This document shows positions 32,347 to 44,010 of a stretch of 59,892 nt of DNA, piece by piece. Both the position numbers and the translations under genes were made by a program. This stretch comes from Gonapodya sp. JEL0774 (lineage: Eukaryota; Monoblepharomycota; Monoblepharidomycetes; Monoblepharidales; Gonapodyaceae), in NCBI GenBank assembly GCA_027604505.1, contig JADIIX010000116.1:1-59892 (forward strand). Reading direction: 5' to 3'. How positions within the stretch are numbered: position 1 is the stretch's first letter; every line of letters starts with the position of its first letter. Below the pieces are notes generated by a model. That model saw only the letters and a program-made list of their open reading frames with translations. It did no database searches and was not told the DNA's origin.

Positions 32347-35293
32347 TCACAATTGATCGGTTGTTCGTCCAAGAATATCTGTTTCACGAACAGGAATTAT
32401 TCTCCCAACTTCTCTGTCCAGTGGGGTATGTCGTGCGAGATGGGCAAGTGTCCCAAGGAAATCGTCAGCCGGATAACGGTACGTGAGAAGACTTAAATGG
32501 GGAAGAAGTGAGCGCGCATGCTCCAGAAGTTCCGTGTCACTTGTGATGGAGATTTTTGGTGAACGGAAACGAATCAATAACGCAGCAAGCTGGAAAAGGA
32601 AGCAGCACTGGGTTAGCATCGGAAGAACTTAGAAAAAGCACTTCGAGCACTTACTTCACTCTCCACCCGATATTCCCTGGTTGGCATGAACCGCTGAAGG
32701 AGGGCAACGAGAGAAGTTCTGATCAACCACACGGTTGCAGCAACTCTGTGAAACAGACTCACACGCTCGTTCTCCTTCTTGCAGCACTTCCTACATTTCC
32801 ACAACGCACCCACATCATCTGCTTCGGGTTCCTGAAATCCTTCGCAAGCTGCATGATGAAACGAGTGGCATGCAATGCATCGGAGAACGAATCCCGTGTA
32901 CGATACCACAGGCAGAATATTTTCACACGAACAAGAAAATCGTGCACCCCGTTCTAAGAATTCTCGTTTTGGAAGCCGAGGTCCCTCAACCGCAATGGGA
33001 ATCGAATCTTTAATTTCAGAGGGAACTTTACCAATCGAGAATTGAGGTACTCCAAAATCGCCCTGAATGGTTTGGAGCGGTTCTCGGTGAACGGAGGATG
33101 TGCCAGCCGTCAGACATGGCGTTGTGCTCGTTTTCACAGAGCAAATGGAAGAGATTGTCGGCGCATGTTCCAAGTACTCGGTCACAACTGTTGGTTCGGG
33201 AGGTGGTGCTGAGCGAATGTGGTTCTCTTTGTCCTCAGACTCAGATTTGCTCATAGACACGTCCACGTCCATTTGACCCTCTCTCAATTTAGCACGATGA
33301 CTTGAGCCCTTGTCCGACTTTGCTAAAACCGCTCCACCTCTGGAACATAAGGCCAAATCCGCAAATGTCGGAGTTCGTTTCTGTTGTCCGATTCCCGATG
33401 AGAATAATGGCTTAGTAACTTTCACCAATCCTCTTGAGCTTCCGTCTCTCCTCCGCCGACTCGGCATTTTAGGTGTCCTGACGGGACGAGTATCCAGGAG
33501 ACTTTGTCGCACCGGTGAGCCATGCCCGGGAACCGCAATGGATGAAGATGTGTTAAGTGAGCAATTAAGGCGTGGTGTTGGTGGACCGGAGGGTGGAGGA
33601 GAGTCAAGACGGACCGAGCGGGAGGAACTATCAACAGGGAGAACTGAACGGGGGAGTCGAGATGCTTGGTGACGGATTTGATAGGTCAATTGATCAGCAG
33701 CTGACAAGTGCTCAGAGGGTAAACGAGAGAAGTTAGATGCCGGGTTTTGGTGAGGCAGAGGTGGCATCGGTGAAGGAGTGGGGGTTGGTGTCGCACGAGG
33801 TGGTGTATTGTGACTTTCTGGACGGGGAACTAGGGCAGGCGCTCTTGAGTAGTTCGATTGCAATTCCAGAGGGGAGAAGCCGTCATGGGAGACGGCAGCA
33901 GGACTAGCGCTGACAGGCAATTGTCTTGGCGAAAGGAGGCGCGGCCTTCGTGTTTGGTTTACCCTCGTTTCCGGCGACAAAGCTTCGCAGTTCCGTATGT
34001 GACCCCTAGGCGAAGAGAAAGTGTTGGGCCTGGTTTCTATTCGAACTTCGCCCGGCTGAGGCTCAGTGGGATATTTCGGATCGATCAACTTTGATGAAGG
34101 TGCGTCGTAGAGACTGGATGAGGTATGCTCTGCGGAAACTCCACGTGTGGATATACCTTCAGGCAGATACCGCCCGAGGGTCTTCCGATCGCGAGGCGGT
34201 GATTTGGATTTCAACTCAACAACAATCTCGCGATCCGTAGCTGGCCGTTTTCTGGCGCGATGACTTGACTTTTCAGGGTCCAGCTTTTGCAACGCTCTTG
34301 AACTTGCCGCAGTCGTTTCAACAACAGGAGGTAATGCGAAACTTGAGTCCCCTTTGCTGCGCGTTTCCAAAGTGTCCCTTATCCACTCCTTTCCCTTTCT
34401 AGTACTCTGATTCCCTACTTTGACCTTGGTGCTGCTCTGAGCGAGAAGCTTGGCTGGGTCATATTCTTCGTCATCGTCCGAGTCGTCGATGGTGCAATTT
34501 TTCGCCAAAAGCGTACTCCGCAGGACTTTCGAGCCTCCACCCTCCCCTTCCGAGTCACTGTCACTACTCCCGGGAAGGAGCCGAATGTTGAGTGCAGTTT
34601 TGCGGGATCGATGTGATGTTGCTTTGGAAGAGTGATGTGTCAGTCGCGATTTGGAGGCAGGCTTCCGCCTTGGTTTTGAGTGCCGAGAGAGTCGAAGATT
34701 GCCCGCACTCCCATCACTGGGGTTGGAACCTAGAGACGCCAGAGAAGATTCCTCAATGTCGTCGCCACTCCCGCTTCGTTTGAATGATTCGCCCGAGCTA
34801 CTAGAGCCCGTATCCTCTTCAGCATCATCAGGCACCACGAAATTACCAAGTTCGGACAGGATCCTTTCGTCCTCTTTCGTGTTCTGTCGAACCCGGTTGG
34901 TGGAGTTGTAGTCAGGAATGATATTGCCCACACCTGGCATTGCAGATATATGGTGTTTCAAAGGCTTCTTGTGACCTTTACGTCTGTTTTGGAGGGAGAA
35001 GGACGAGGGAAAGGAGTCAAATCGCGGGTGACTCCTTGGTTTCCAAATCTCTCTCACCCATCAAAGCCGCCACTACTTTTGCCCATCGACTCCTCTTCAC
35101 AACTTTCACCATCAGAATCTAATCGTTGTCTTTTTCGCCTGGGGGGCTTCACCTCGTCCGATCGCCCCTTCTTCCGACGTCCGTATGTTTCGTTGTTCCT
35201 GGCGATTCGATCATAATTCCAATCATTCTCCGATTCACTCGTATTTTCCATCTCAGAGTCACTGGTCTCTATTCGATGGCCTCGTATCGGCAT
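32347..35293 (-). CDS. PHD-type zinc-finger nuclear protein, mostly disordered
   Basis: Exons 35293-35058, 34983-32655 and 32589-32347 join in phase to 935 aa. An in-frame ATG at 35386 would lengthen it slightly. The N-terminal 700 residues are basic/acidic low complexity with NLS-like clusters (RRKKGRSDEVKPPRRKRQR). Near residue 760 a zinc finger reads CSCENILPV...LRCIACHSFHHAACEGF...LWKCRKCCKKE. The Cys-x-Cys, Cys-x2-Cys, His-x2-Cys and Cys-x2-Cys spacing fits a C4HC3 PHD finger, which usually reads histone H3 tails. After it comes an amphipathic region (VWLIRTSLVALLQRFMPTRE) and a helical last exon with no family that I recognise. A chromatin role is inferred from the finger alone. Confidence 0.65.
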
Positions 35294-35431
35294 CGGATGG
35301 TGTATTCTGGACGCAAGCTTTTCTTCGCAAATTATATACACACTGTTAACCTGTGCACGGACCCACACTTTCGATATTAGGGGCACCGCGACACGTTTTC
35401 AGTTACAGACGATGTATTCTGGTTTGTTCCG

Positions 35432-36826
35432 TTAACAGAAATCCTCGGCAGTGACTTCGGTTTGCTTCCGCACGCGGCATTCCACACCTTGTTCCCGAAG
35501 GTTTCGCTTCAGCTTCCGAGTATCTTGCTTATGACGATCCGAATGCCTACTACCCTCATTCACACGCAAAGTCAATGTTTTGAGGCACTGCAGGTGCTCA
35601 ACGAGTTCCACAATCAGAGAACAAACGTCTCCCCAGTTCCAACACTCTTTACCAGGTGCAAAAAATACCAGGTCAAGGCTTTCAAGGTTTGGAAAAGTTA
35701 TAGGTGCCACATGGCAAAACATGCGCAGGCTTTTCACATTGCGATGATCCCAACGGATGCCAAGGTGAGTGAGAGTCGGTCTGACCAGCCTCCCACCAAA
35801 CTCTGTATCACTTGTAGCAAGCGCGTGCCAATCTGCTGCTGAAGCTCCGACAAAGCCGAGGCGCTCAAGATGAGGTAAAGCATGCAACGTCTCGACGAGT
35901 CTCCACTGTTGACGTGAACGCCAAACACGCACTAAGTTGGCGCCACAACATGCGAGGTCAGACGTCTCATGAACAGTCACTTCGGACAAATTCGGGAAAA
36001 GATAGAGGAGGTCCGCGAAACACGCAAGGTTGTCCAAGTTGACCACCGTGATCTTTTGTACACTGGAGATGGGCGCGAAATGGCTCTGAGGTGCGCTCAA
36101 GAGTCCTCCTCCCAACCATTGAGTTGGAAATCGAACCATGCATGGACGGAGTTCCCGTAAGATAGGAAAGGCCGACATTGCTGCAGACGCATCAGCAATC
36201 TCGAACCGAGCACAGCGATTGAATAGGAATCGCTGCTTTGTAGATCCAAAGCGGCGTGCGAACAGATGTGCAAGGGTATCTGTCCATGGTTGTGGTTGTA
36301 TGTGTATCCACTTGTCTGACACAAAAAGCTGCGCCTCCAGGCAGTATATGTGAGCAGTGCCATCCTGCTGCTTGAACACACTTAGTGTATCCGCAATAGA
36401 GCAGTTCTTGAAGGAGAGCCCAGCCCTAGTGGGAAACTTTGGGCCAGAAGTGGGGGATAATGCGGCCCTTGAGAGTGGACGCAAACCTCTTGCGAAATTG
36501 TGGGAAAAGCCCATCAAGAATGTAACATCCACGACAACAGGAAAAGCTGTACACATTTGAGAGCAATCAATTGGCCGAACGATCGCAAGTAACGTACTTG
36601 AAGTCAAGTCGAGAGTGGCGATTCTAATGACTTTGTTTACGCGCGGAAGTGCGAGATAGATGGAACTTGGTGGACAGTAACTTGCGATATGTGTCAAAAG
36701 TTCCCGTGGCAGTCCCTGTATGCTCACTCCTGTTTTGTTCGCCGAAAACTCAACAGAAGGATCGTCCCCATCCGAATCAATAACCCTACAGCGCTTTAAA
36801 CGGCGAAGCACTGGTTGGTCTGACAT
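35432..36826 (-). CDS. F-box/LRR-like protein
   Basis: A single-exon ORF of 464 aa. Residues about 36-75 (IQGLPRELLTHIASYCPPSS then YLALPRVNKVIRIAT) match an F-box: a Leu-Pro-x-Glu-Leu-Leu start and helices that dock on Skp1 in SCF ubiquitin ligases. The remainder has leucine-rich, irregular repeats (LPHLERLGFVGASAADWHAL, FPNLESLDLVFFAPGKECWN, LQCLKTLTLRVNEGS) as in fungal F-box proteins of unknown target. The C-terminus is basic. The stop at 35432 is 138 bp from the start of the PHD gene on the same strand. Confidence 0.75.
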   Translation of the reverse strand: MSDQPVLRRLKRCRVIDSDGDDPSVEFSANKTGVSIQGLPRELLTHIASYCPPSSIYLALPRVNKVIRIATLDLTSSTLLAIVRPIDCSQMCTAFPVVVDVTFLMGFSHNFARGLRPLSRAALSPTSGPKFPTRAGLSFKNCSIADTLSVFKQQDGTAHIYCLEAQLFVSDKWIHIQPQPWTDTLAHLFARRFGSTKQRFLFNRCARFEIADASAAMSAFPILRELRPCMVRFPTQWLGGGLLSAPQSHFAPISSVQKITVVNLDNLACFADLLYLFPNLSEVTVHETSDLACCGANLVRVWRSRQQWRLVETLHALPHLERLGFVGASAADWHALATSDTEFGGRLVRPTLTHLGIRWDHRNVKSLRMFCHVAPITFPNLESLDLVFFAPGKECWNWGDVCSLIVELVEHLQCLKTLTLRVNEGSRHSDRHKQDTRKLKRNLREQGVECRVRKQTEVTAEDFC

Positions 36827-37288
36827 TTTTTTACTGGCGGTCGCAGCCCCGTTTGGGAGTGCACTGCTCGGGATATGTGGGCGAACGAGTATGATTGGAG
36901 GAGCGAATGCCGTAGTTAGGTGTTTGATCGTGTCACAATGCTGTGTAGGGACGGAAAAGGGACGTTAAATGCATATTCGCATATTCGCCAGCAGTTGCTC
37001 GATGATTATATTTCTCTCACCGCCCTGTGGGGACGTCCGGGGATCCCCGAACTCGGCCCACCCTTCTTTTGATGGGGAGTTTTGTCTACATTTGTGTCTC
37101 TTCTTTATTACCGATTTGCTTGTGAATTAGATTGTCGCTTACGTGTACTCAACTAACGTGACACTATTCATTTCCCATTGTACAACTTTTTACGTGTCCC
37201 AGCTCATTCTTCTTGACTCACAACAGGGCAGTTAACCAGACCTCGCCTGTAGAGGTTCTCCAGTGACATTCCAAAGTCCATCTCTCCC
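36827..37288. other. Intergenic, upstream of the F-box/LRR gene
   Basis: 462 bp between two minus-strand genes. It contains a short tandem repeat of GCATATTC near 36971-36986 and AT-rich sequence at 37090-37210. No ORF was found. Confidence 0.6.
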
Positions 37289-39541
37289 TCATCCCTTTCG
37301 GTAGCCAATTACCAGAACACTGATATAACTCATCACCAGCAGAACAACAGTCAAAGTCACAAATAGGACAGGGACCCACAGTGATGGAGCCACCATGACT
37401 TCTTCTGCCCATTTGATCACCACGTCCTGCGATATGGGTTCCGCAGTCTCATGAGAGTCGTCTGGCAGCCGAGTAACGATTCGCGGCCCTGCCGAAGAGC
37501 TGCTGTGCCGGTCCTGCGAATACTCCACCGCATGCGCCGCGTCATCTAAAAGACGACTCTCTTCACCGTCGGCGTCGCTGGCATTTGTGTCTTGCTTTCG
37601 AAGCTCCTCCACGTGTGCCCGCGCCTGCCTTTTCTCCCAAGCCACTGTCGGACCCAACTCAAGCAATCCTCCTTGTGACTTATCCACTGACCATATAACT
37701 GCACTGAAAGCAGCAGCGACAATCGACAAAATGCTGAACAGCGTCACGACGGGAGCGTATGAATCTCGTAGAGGGCCGCCCACTGTGTCCTGAAGTTCTC
37801 CAACGAGAGGGTCAAAGATGGATGCCCCAAGATTGAGGTAGCACTATCCGGTTCAATCAACTTTGCTGAGCCAAGCATTAAAACCGAAGGAAGTGACATG
37901 TCCACGAACCTTGTAAATCCCAAGCGCTGTCCCAGTCGACGACTCAACAACCAGGAGAGGAATGGAGCTTAGCATTGCCAACGGGGCGACGGTGTAACCC
38001 ATTCCGAACAACGTCATGCCCGCCGCATCCCACACCGGCGAGAGACCCCACCCTACAACCCTAATCCCCATTAGGATTAGCAGTGCACCCATAAACATTA
38101 AAGTGGCTCGACGCGAGAAGCGGTCTACTAGGATCCCCGAGATGGGAGAGAGGAGGAAAGGGATGAAAAAGAGGAGAGATGCCACCCAGCCGGCAGATTG
38201 ACCAGGGCCCACATCGGGGGTAAGAGGATTGTTCGGAACACCCGAGTGAGAAGAGACTGAATGACGAGGGAATCAGTGATGACTTCCGGACAGCTCCCTG
38301 TGCATTCGATTCCCTCAAGTCGGAGACCCACTCAGCTCAGTGGCCGTGTGGCCGAACGGAATTAGAATGCCGTGGAACAAAAATGTCGCCAATACTGTAA
38401 GCCAAAACAGGACCGGTAGACACAGTACATCCTAGGAACAGAGCAGTTCTTGTAACTACGGCCTTCAAGACGCAACATGTGGTTATCATCTCACCCGCGC
38501 TTGAAATTTTTTACCTTCAGGTGGTCGTTCAAGAATATCTCGTCCCACAGTGGCCAGGAAGAGAAGGTTGACAAGCCAACTCAGCCCACAAACCCCAAAG
38601 CTCACCTTTAAAGTACCAAAATGTTGCGTTAAAACATGCCTGCGGACAAAAAATTAAATCGAATCCAGTCTCACCCAAAATGCCACCCCGTAGAATCCCC
38701 ACGCTTCTGCCAACGGAATCGCCGTGCCGAGAGCTAACACTCCACTTAATCTCGCGGTGGCGATTTGCACGCCCAACGCCACTCCTACACCAAATACACC
38801 GTCCCTGTCTCTACCAAACACCCTAGCAATAATGGATTGCTGAACAATGGTAACTGAGCTAGCTCCCACAGCAACCACCACCCGCCCGATGACCATAAAG
38901 CAAAAGGGGGAAATGGGGGAGTCGGCGGGAAGGTAAGGAGCGAGGGCGAAGAACAGCTCGCCTAAGGTGATCAGGGTCGTTGAGGTGAGCGAGGCACTTG
39001 CCGTACTGATTCGGTCTATCCACTGCAGCAGGATATCATGGTCACTCAATCAACGGTAAGGCACGACGTATGGAGCAAAGAACTAACAATACCAATGAGG
39101 ATCGGAAGAGTTGTTCCCACTAAAGTATAAGTAGCGTTGAGAACGTGAAACTGGGCATTAGTGATCCCCAATTCCCTTTTCAAAGTTGTTTTCAACGACG
39201 AGAGCTTTGGGACGAGCGTTGCAGGAAGCATCAATCAGCGAAGAAAGAGCCGCATGGGTGGCATATAGAGACCAATCAAGATCGGGCATAGCTGCAAGCC
39301 GAAGGACTTCCCGACTCACAATGTTCGCCGCAAAGTGGCTTCCCAGCGCAAGAAACGCAACACACAAGAGAGCCAGCGCCCGGGTGCCGATGGAAGGAGC
39401 TGGCGGTCCTCTTTGAGGGCTCGTTGGTGATGGTGAAGGAGAACGGCTGTAAGTCCGCGCAGGCCGTCGGGGAAGCGATGAGGACGAAAAAGATAAGCGA
39501 TCCCGTGGTGAAGGTGGGAGTTCGTCTGTGGGAGGTTCCAT
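37289..39541 (-). CDS. MFS transporter, MFSD1-like
   Basis: Seven exons join in phase: 39541-39320, 39204-39093, 39015-38675, 38605-38495, 38431-38332, 38256-37910 and 37843-37289, giving 595 aa. A Ser/Pro-rich cytosolic N-terminus precedes about 12 membrane helices. Examples are ALALLCVAFLALGSHFAANI, then LGITNAQFHVLNATYTLVG, IGRVVVAVGASSVTIVQQSI, LPVLFWLTVLATFLFHGILI, VASLLFFIPFLLSPISGIL followed by VDRFSRRATLM (an MFS A-like signature), and FSILSIVAAAFSAVIWSVD. A large hydrophilic loop precedes one further helix (LWVPVLFVTLTVVLLVMSYI). The LKTTLKRELGITNAQFHVL segment after helix 1 is typical of MFSD1, a lysosomal dipeptide exporter in animals. The substrate here is unknown, and localisation to an endomembrane is an inference. 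Confidence 0.8.
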
Positions 39542-39718
39542 GGTTCTCGGGGCTACGGAAAGTTCGTGACTGTCACTGTAATACATACATTCAGGGAATC
39601 CCTCAACACAGCCGATCTGGCCAGTCAGTTCATCATCTGCGGAGGCAATGGCCTCATCATTATGATCCGAACCAAAATCATAACATTGTGAAAGGAAATC
39701 CAGAAAATTAATTAACAA

Positions 39719-41493
39719 CTACTCTTTTTCCTCTCTCTCCCTTCTCTCCACTTTTCGCCAGGGCAGATGCGCCCTCTCCTTCGCCGCATTTTTCTTTCGC
39801 CGCTTCTCAATAAACTTCTCAAGCTTCTTGGAGTCCTGTGCAGCCTCAGCGCTCGTGCTTGCTCTCGACCCGGCACGGACAGACGGGACGACCCGTCCAC
39901 CATTGGTGAGGGTTTTGAACTTCTCCACGGCCTCCATGCGCTTGAGATCGGCTGATTATTGGTTGAGGAAGGAGTACAGAGGGAGCAACAATGTTTCGCA
40001 TCTAAAGCAAGGCAATAGTTGTACTCTGCAACACTTACATTTCTTGAGGAAGTAGGGGGTCCCCCCTTTCCGCACATTATCCTCCTGCTTTTTGCGCCAC
40101 TCGCGCTTGATCTCCTCTCGCCGGCGCTGGTCCGCGAGAGAACGAGCACGGCTTTCCTAAATTACAAAAGGGGCCCAGCAGTGATGGGGAGTTCCGAAAC
40201 ACATTACTATCAAAAAAATATGTGACTTACCATACTCGAGAGAGCTTGCCTGTAGCGCTCCTTCTCTTCCGGGTCCTTTGCCTTTTTAGCAATCGCCTTA
40301 AGCTCTTCCATTTCCCTTTTCCTCGCTTCTTCCACGAACGCGTAGCTCTTGCGGACTAGGTCCACATTTAGCTTGCCAGAATGAGGATTAAACCGGGGGT
40401 CGAGAGGTTTCTAAGTCCAAGTGAAAGTGCTAAGTGGGCTGGGCGTCAGCTAGCAGAATGGGGTCGGAAGAAAACCTTACGGGGGCGACGACAGCGATTG
40501 CGGGACGATAACGTGAAACTGGTCGTTTAGATGACATTTCGACAGGTCTGGGGTTAGGCGAACGCGAGGGGCATGTAAGAAGCCGTGAGTGGCATGCGAG
40601 AATCGCGGAAGAGGGATTACTCTTGGCGAAACCCGCTGCTTTCCTAACCCAACGAGATAAATGCGCGGCCTCCACTCACCTGCTTTTGGAACGCTTTTCA
40701 GTGATTTCTGATTTCCCTGTCGCTTTGCTCTTGGTCTTATCTAGTCTCTTTCCCACTCCTTCCGTGTGCTCCTTCCTCCGATTCTCGTGATATCCCTTCG
40801 AGCTCATCGTAATGTTCCCAGGTGTCCTAATGTTGCTTTCCGCACTCGATTTTAAGCGTGCGACAGCTAACTTGCCCTGCAGCTTGACGAGCGTACCAAA
40901 TGGCACAGTGGAGAGTTCTAAAGTGGCAAAAGTTCGATAGTAGGCAAGAATGGCAACCTGTGACTCTGTTCACCTCGCTTTAGTATTTCCTCATCTTCGC
41001 CATTGTCTTCCTCTTCCTCCTCCTCCCCACTTCCAGCGCCACGGTGTGCGGCGGCCTGATCCTCGTCACTGTCAGGATAAAATTCTCGTACATCTTCGTC
41101 TGAGCGATCCTCGTTATCAAAGGCATCAATATCACTGTCATCGCTCAAGTTGTCATCCTCGCCAGATCCAGCACTACTATTGTCCTCATCTTCGTCTTGC
41201 CCTTCTTCAGATTGGCTTATTTCCTCGCCATCTTTGTCGCCAATATCATCAAACGCTCGCTTCTTGTTCAACCCTTTATGTCCCGCCCGTTCAGTTGCCT
41301 TTGTATTTGCGTCCAAGCGAATCTTTTGACGACTGAGTCTGGCATTCCCTGTATGAGATTGGGCCTTTGCGAGAACTCCTCCGGGTTTGGCCACAACCGA
41401 AGGACCGACATTCTCTGGTCGGAGCTGATATGGGCGTGACGCATCAGTTTTCTGCCGTTTCCAGCTTTGCAGGGTATGTGAGATTGGAGCCAT
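39719..41493 (-). CDS. RRP36: rRNA biogenesis protein RRP36
   Basis: Rrp36 is a nucleolar factor of the SSU processome needed for early 18S rRNA cleavages. Six exons join in phase: 41493-40974, 40917-40680, 40547-40481, 40410-40231, 40156-40039 and 39951-39719, giving 451 aa. The N-terminal half is acidic and disordered (runs of Glu and Asp), longer than usual. The conserved C-terminal domain is intact: NRPVEMSSKRPVSRYRPAIA-like entry (first residues spliced), DPRFNPHSGKLNVDLVRKSY, FVEEARKREMEELK, KDPEEKERYRQALSSME, the basic linker, GGTPYFLKK|SDLKRMEAVEKF, and near the end the diagnostic KRRKKNAAKERAHLP. It is divergent from the F-box gene at 41602, with 108 bp between the starts. Confidence 0.92.
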
Positions 41494-41601
41494 AGATATT
41501 TTCTCATGAGAAGCCGCCTAAACCCCATTCAACCGCCCCAAGGCAGCTCATGCGTTGATTCACACCGCGGAAGACAACGCGACCCCCACCATAGCCTTCC
41601 A

Positions 41602-43863
41602 ATGGACGTGCTACCAGGCGCATTTCCGAGTGACATTTTCCCGGAAAAGGATGTGGAAGTTTTCTTTACTTCTCAGCAAGACGCTCAAAGTCCTCCCAGC
41701 GCGGAAGCTGCGGGAGCCGACCTCAATTCGGGGGAATGTCATGGAGCACCGCCCATGGGAATCGACCTGCTGTCGCGCCTTCCATACGAAATCGCTACTC
41801 AGATTCCGCTCTGTCTAGTTCCCACCGATCTAGAGTATTTCCGGGCTTTGTCCAATCGGAGTCCGGAGCAGTCGACGCAGTCGAATGTCACCAGCTCTTC
41901 TGGGGGAATATTTCAATCGTGGTTTACTCCTCAGAGCGCTGCGGTATCTCAAGCAACCGTCAGGGCTGAGCAGGCGTGCTCCACTCTCAGGAAAATGGCA
42001 ATGGTTTCGAGGAGCTGGAATGCTCTTGCGAATGAGCCCAGGGTCTGGAAGCATCTTTAGTAAGTAGACACACCACGAAACGTTTACTCGTGAAGTGCTT
42101 TGAATTCAAGTTCACTCCACCCTTCCCTCAAAGCCGGCTACTCCTGTCTGATAAACACCGATCGGCGACCCCGCCGTCAGCCCACCCCCACCATCTCTGC
42201 AATTTCACCCTATCGCCACCACATGCGCCCTTTACCTTATCGTCTCCTGCCCTCGTATCTAATCTTGTCCCGCTATCCCTGACCCCTGCTGACATTTGTG
42301 CTATTCTCCGCGAGCGCGTTTATCGAGGGCTTTGGAAACCATCAGATTTGGACGCGCCATACGGGGGTATTGCACCAGAGAAAGGCGGTGAGAGGTGGCT
42401 GTGGAAGAAAAAGGTTGTGGATGGTGTCCGAAAGATGGTGCTTCAGAGGGGAGTTCGGGTCGGAAGACTCGGCGAAGGTGCTGCAATTGTTTTGCTACGG
42501 GTTGCATGTATTGGCATGACTCTTACGCAGTTAAGCAATCCTACTTTTTTCACTCAGCGGATCTTCCCCTCCTCCACCACCTCCTGGAGGTCACTTTCCC
42601 CCGCCACTTTGCCCCGCTACTACCTGTCGACCTTATCTTCCGAAACAAGTGGAAATGGAGCTATGCAGTCGCAAAAGCGGATTCTAGTAGAACGTGAGCG
42701 TTCCGCTGGGTATGGCACGTTGGACGGCTGAGAACCTTCTGTCTCCGCGACGTCTCAGCTTCGTCACCATGGATGAGCTCACTCGCATGACCTGGGCGGT
42801 TCGCTTTGCCAATCCTTCCTGGCTATGGGGCTGGGATGATACAGCCGGCACGTCCGACAGGAGGATACGGGCAAGGCACTTGAGGGATGGCCACCTTTTA
42901 TGGGAAGATGAGGTGGTTCTGAACTGGCGTTTTCTCGGTGATTCCGAGGGTCCGCAGCCTACTTTACCGTCAGCTTCGATTGAAGTCGCTGTTTCTCAAG
43001 CACCTGCACAAGCAATCACAGTGTCCACCGCCAACGGGCTGCCCCCACCTTTACCGCCTCACATCATCCCTCTCCACCTCACCATTTCTGCAAATGTTGT
43101 TCCTCTATCTGCAGGTAGTCACCGTCGAGTGGCGATGGGAGGTCGTGGGCCTGCTGCTGGTGGTGGATCTGCGGACCCTGTGATGTGGGAAAGGATAAAA
43201 TGGCATGTCACTGGGAGGGAGAGATTCGTGCAAGTGGAAGGGTATCCAGCAAAGCTCGTACATCGCACAGCTCATTGGGCGTGGATTTTAGCCAACAGGA
43301 ATGTCGGTGGGTGACCTCTTCTGTCATTAGATTTATCATAGAGACAAGTGATGATCCCTGCTTTAGCATATGAGCCACAATCGGTGACGGATCCGCAACC
43401 ACTACCCAAGAAACGTTCACGTCGTTCCGAGGCTGAAGGTACACGAAAGGACAAGGCCAAATGTGACAGCCATGAAGACCACAATTACGATCGGGAGCGT
43501 CCCCAGGGTCGCAAGAGATACAATTATTCGTACGACAATGATGCAGAGGAAACTGAGTATGAATCAACAGATTCGGAGTCTGTGAGCACTGAGAGCCCTC
43601 TGGACGAAACGGAAGCTGGCGATTTTGACTGGGAAAGGGAGGTGGAATTCAAAGCACACAGGCGTGCAGTGACCGCCAGAATTGTTGAAGCGGCGGTTCA
43701 GGCAGCTGCGGCGGCAGCAGCTGCGATTCCGGCAGTTCAGACAACAGAAGGGGACGAAGATGATGCCGCATTGGATGAAGACGACGAAGATGGCGAGGAG
43801 GAAGAGGATGACGAAGAGAATGAGGAAGAAGACGACGGGGACGACGGTTCCATCAGTCATTAA
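41602..43863 (+). CDS. F-box protein with acidic C-terminal tail
   Basis: Exons: 41602-42059, about 42111-42477, 42558-42693, 42759-43306 and 43367-43863. The F-box reads IDLLSRLPYEIATQIPLCL, then MAMVSRSWNALANEPRVWKH, with the final Tyr supplied by the next exon. Later conserved blocks are RVYRGLWKPSDLDAPYGG, LEVTFPRHFAPLLPVDLIF, FVTMDELTRMTWAVRFANPS and MWERIKWHVTGRERFVQVEG. Together they resemble fungal and plant F-box proteins with a conserved aromatic C-terminal domain. The tail has an NLS-like KKRSRRSEAE and a long Asp/Glu run. The start 41602 was preferred over 41506, which would leave only 13 bp from RRP36. Between 42111 and 42150 the reading frame must shift. Either a 35-nt intron (42142-42176 region) or a sequence error explains it. 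The target is unknown. Confidence 0.65.
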
Positions 43864-44010
43864 TTTTATTGTAAAAAGGCTACGAATGTTTCATCTTCTT
43901 CTCATGGACCAGTTCAGTGACAAGATTTATCACGTTCATCGGGTTGATCCTGCCCTCTCTTTCTCAGCAACCAAACGCCCACACCGCGATCGACCCATCT
44001 GTTGGTCCCA

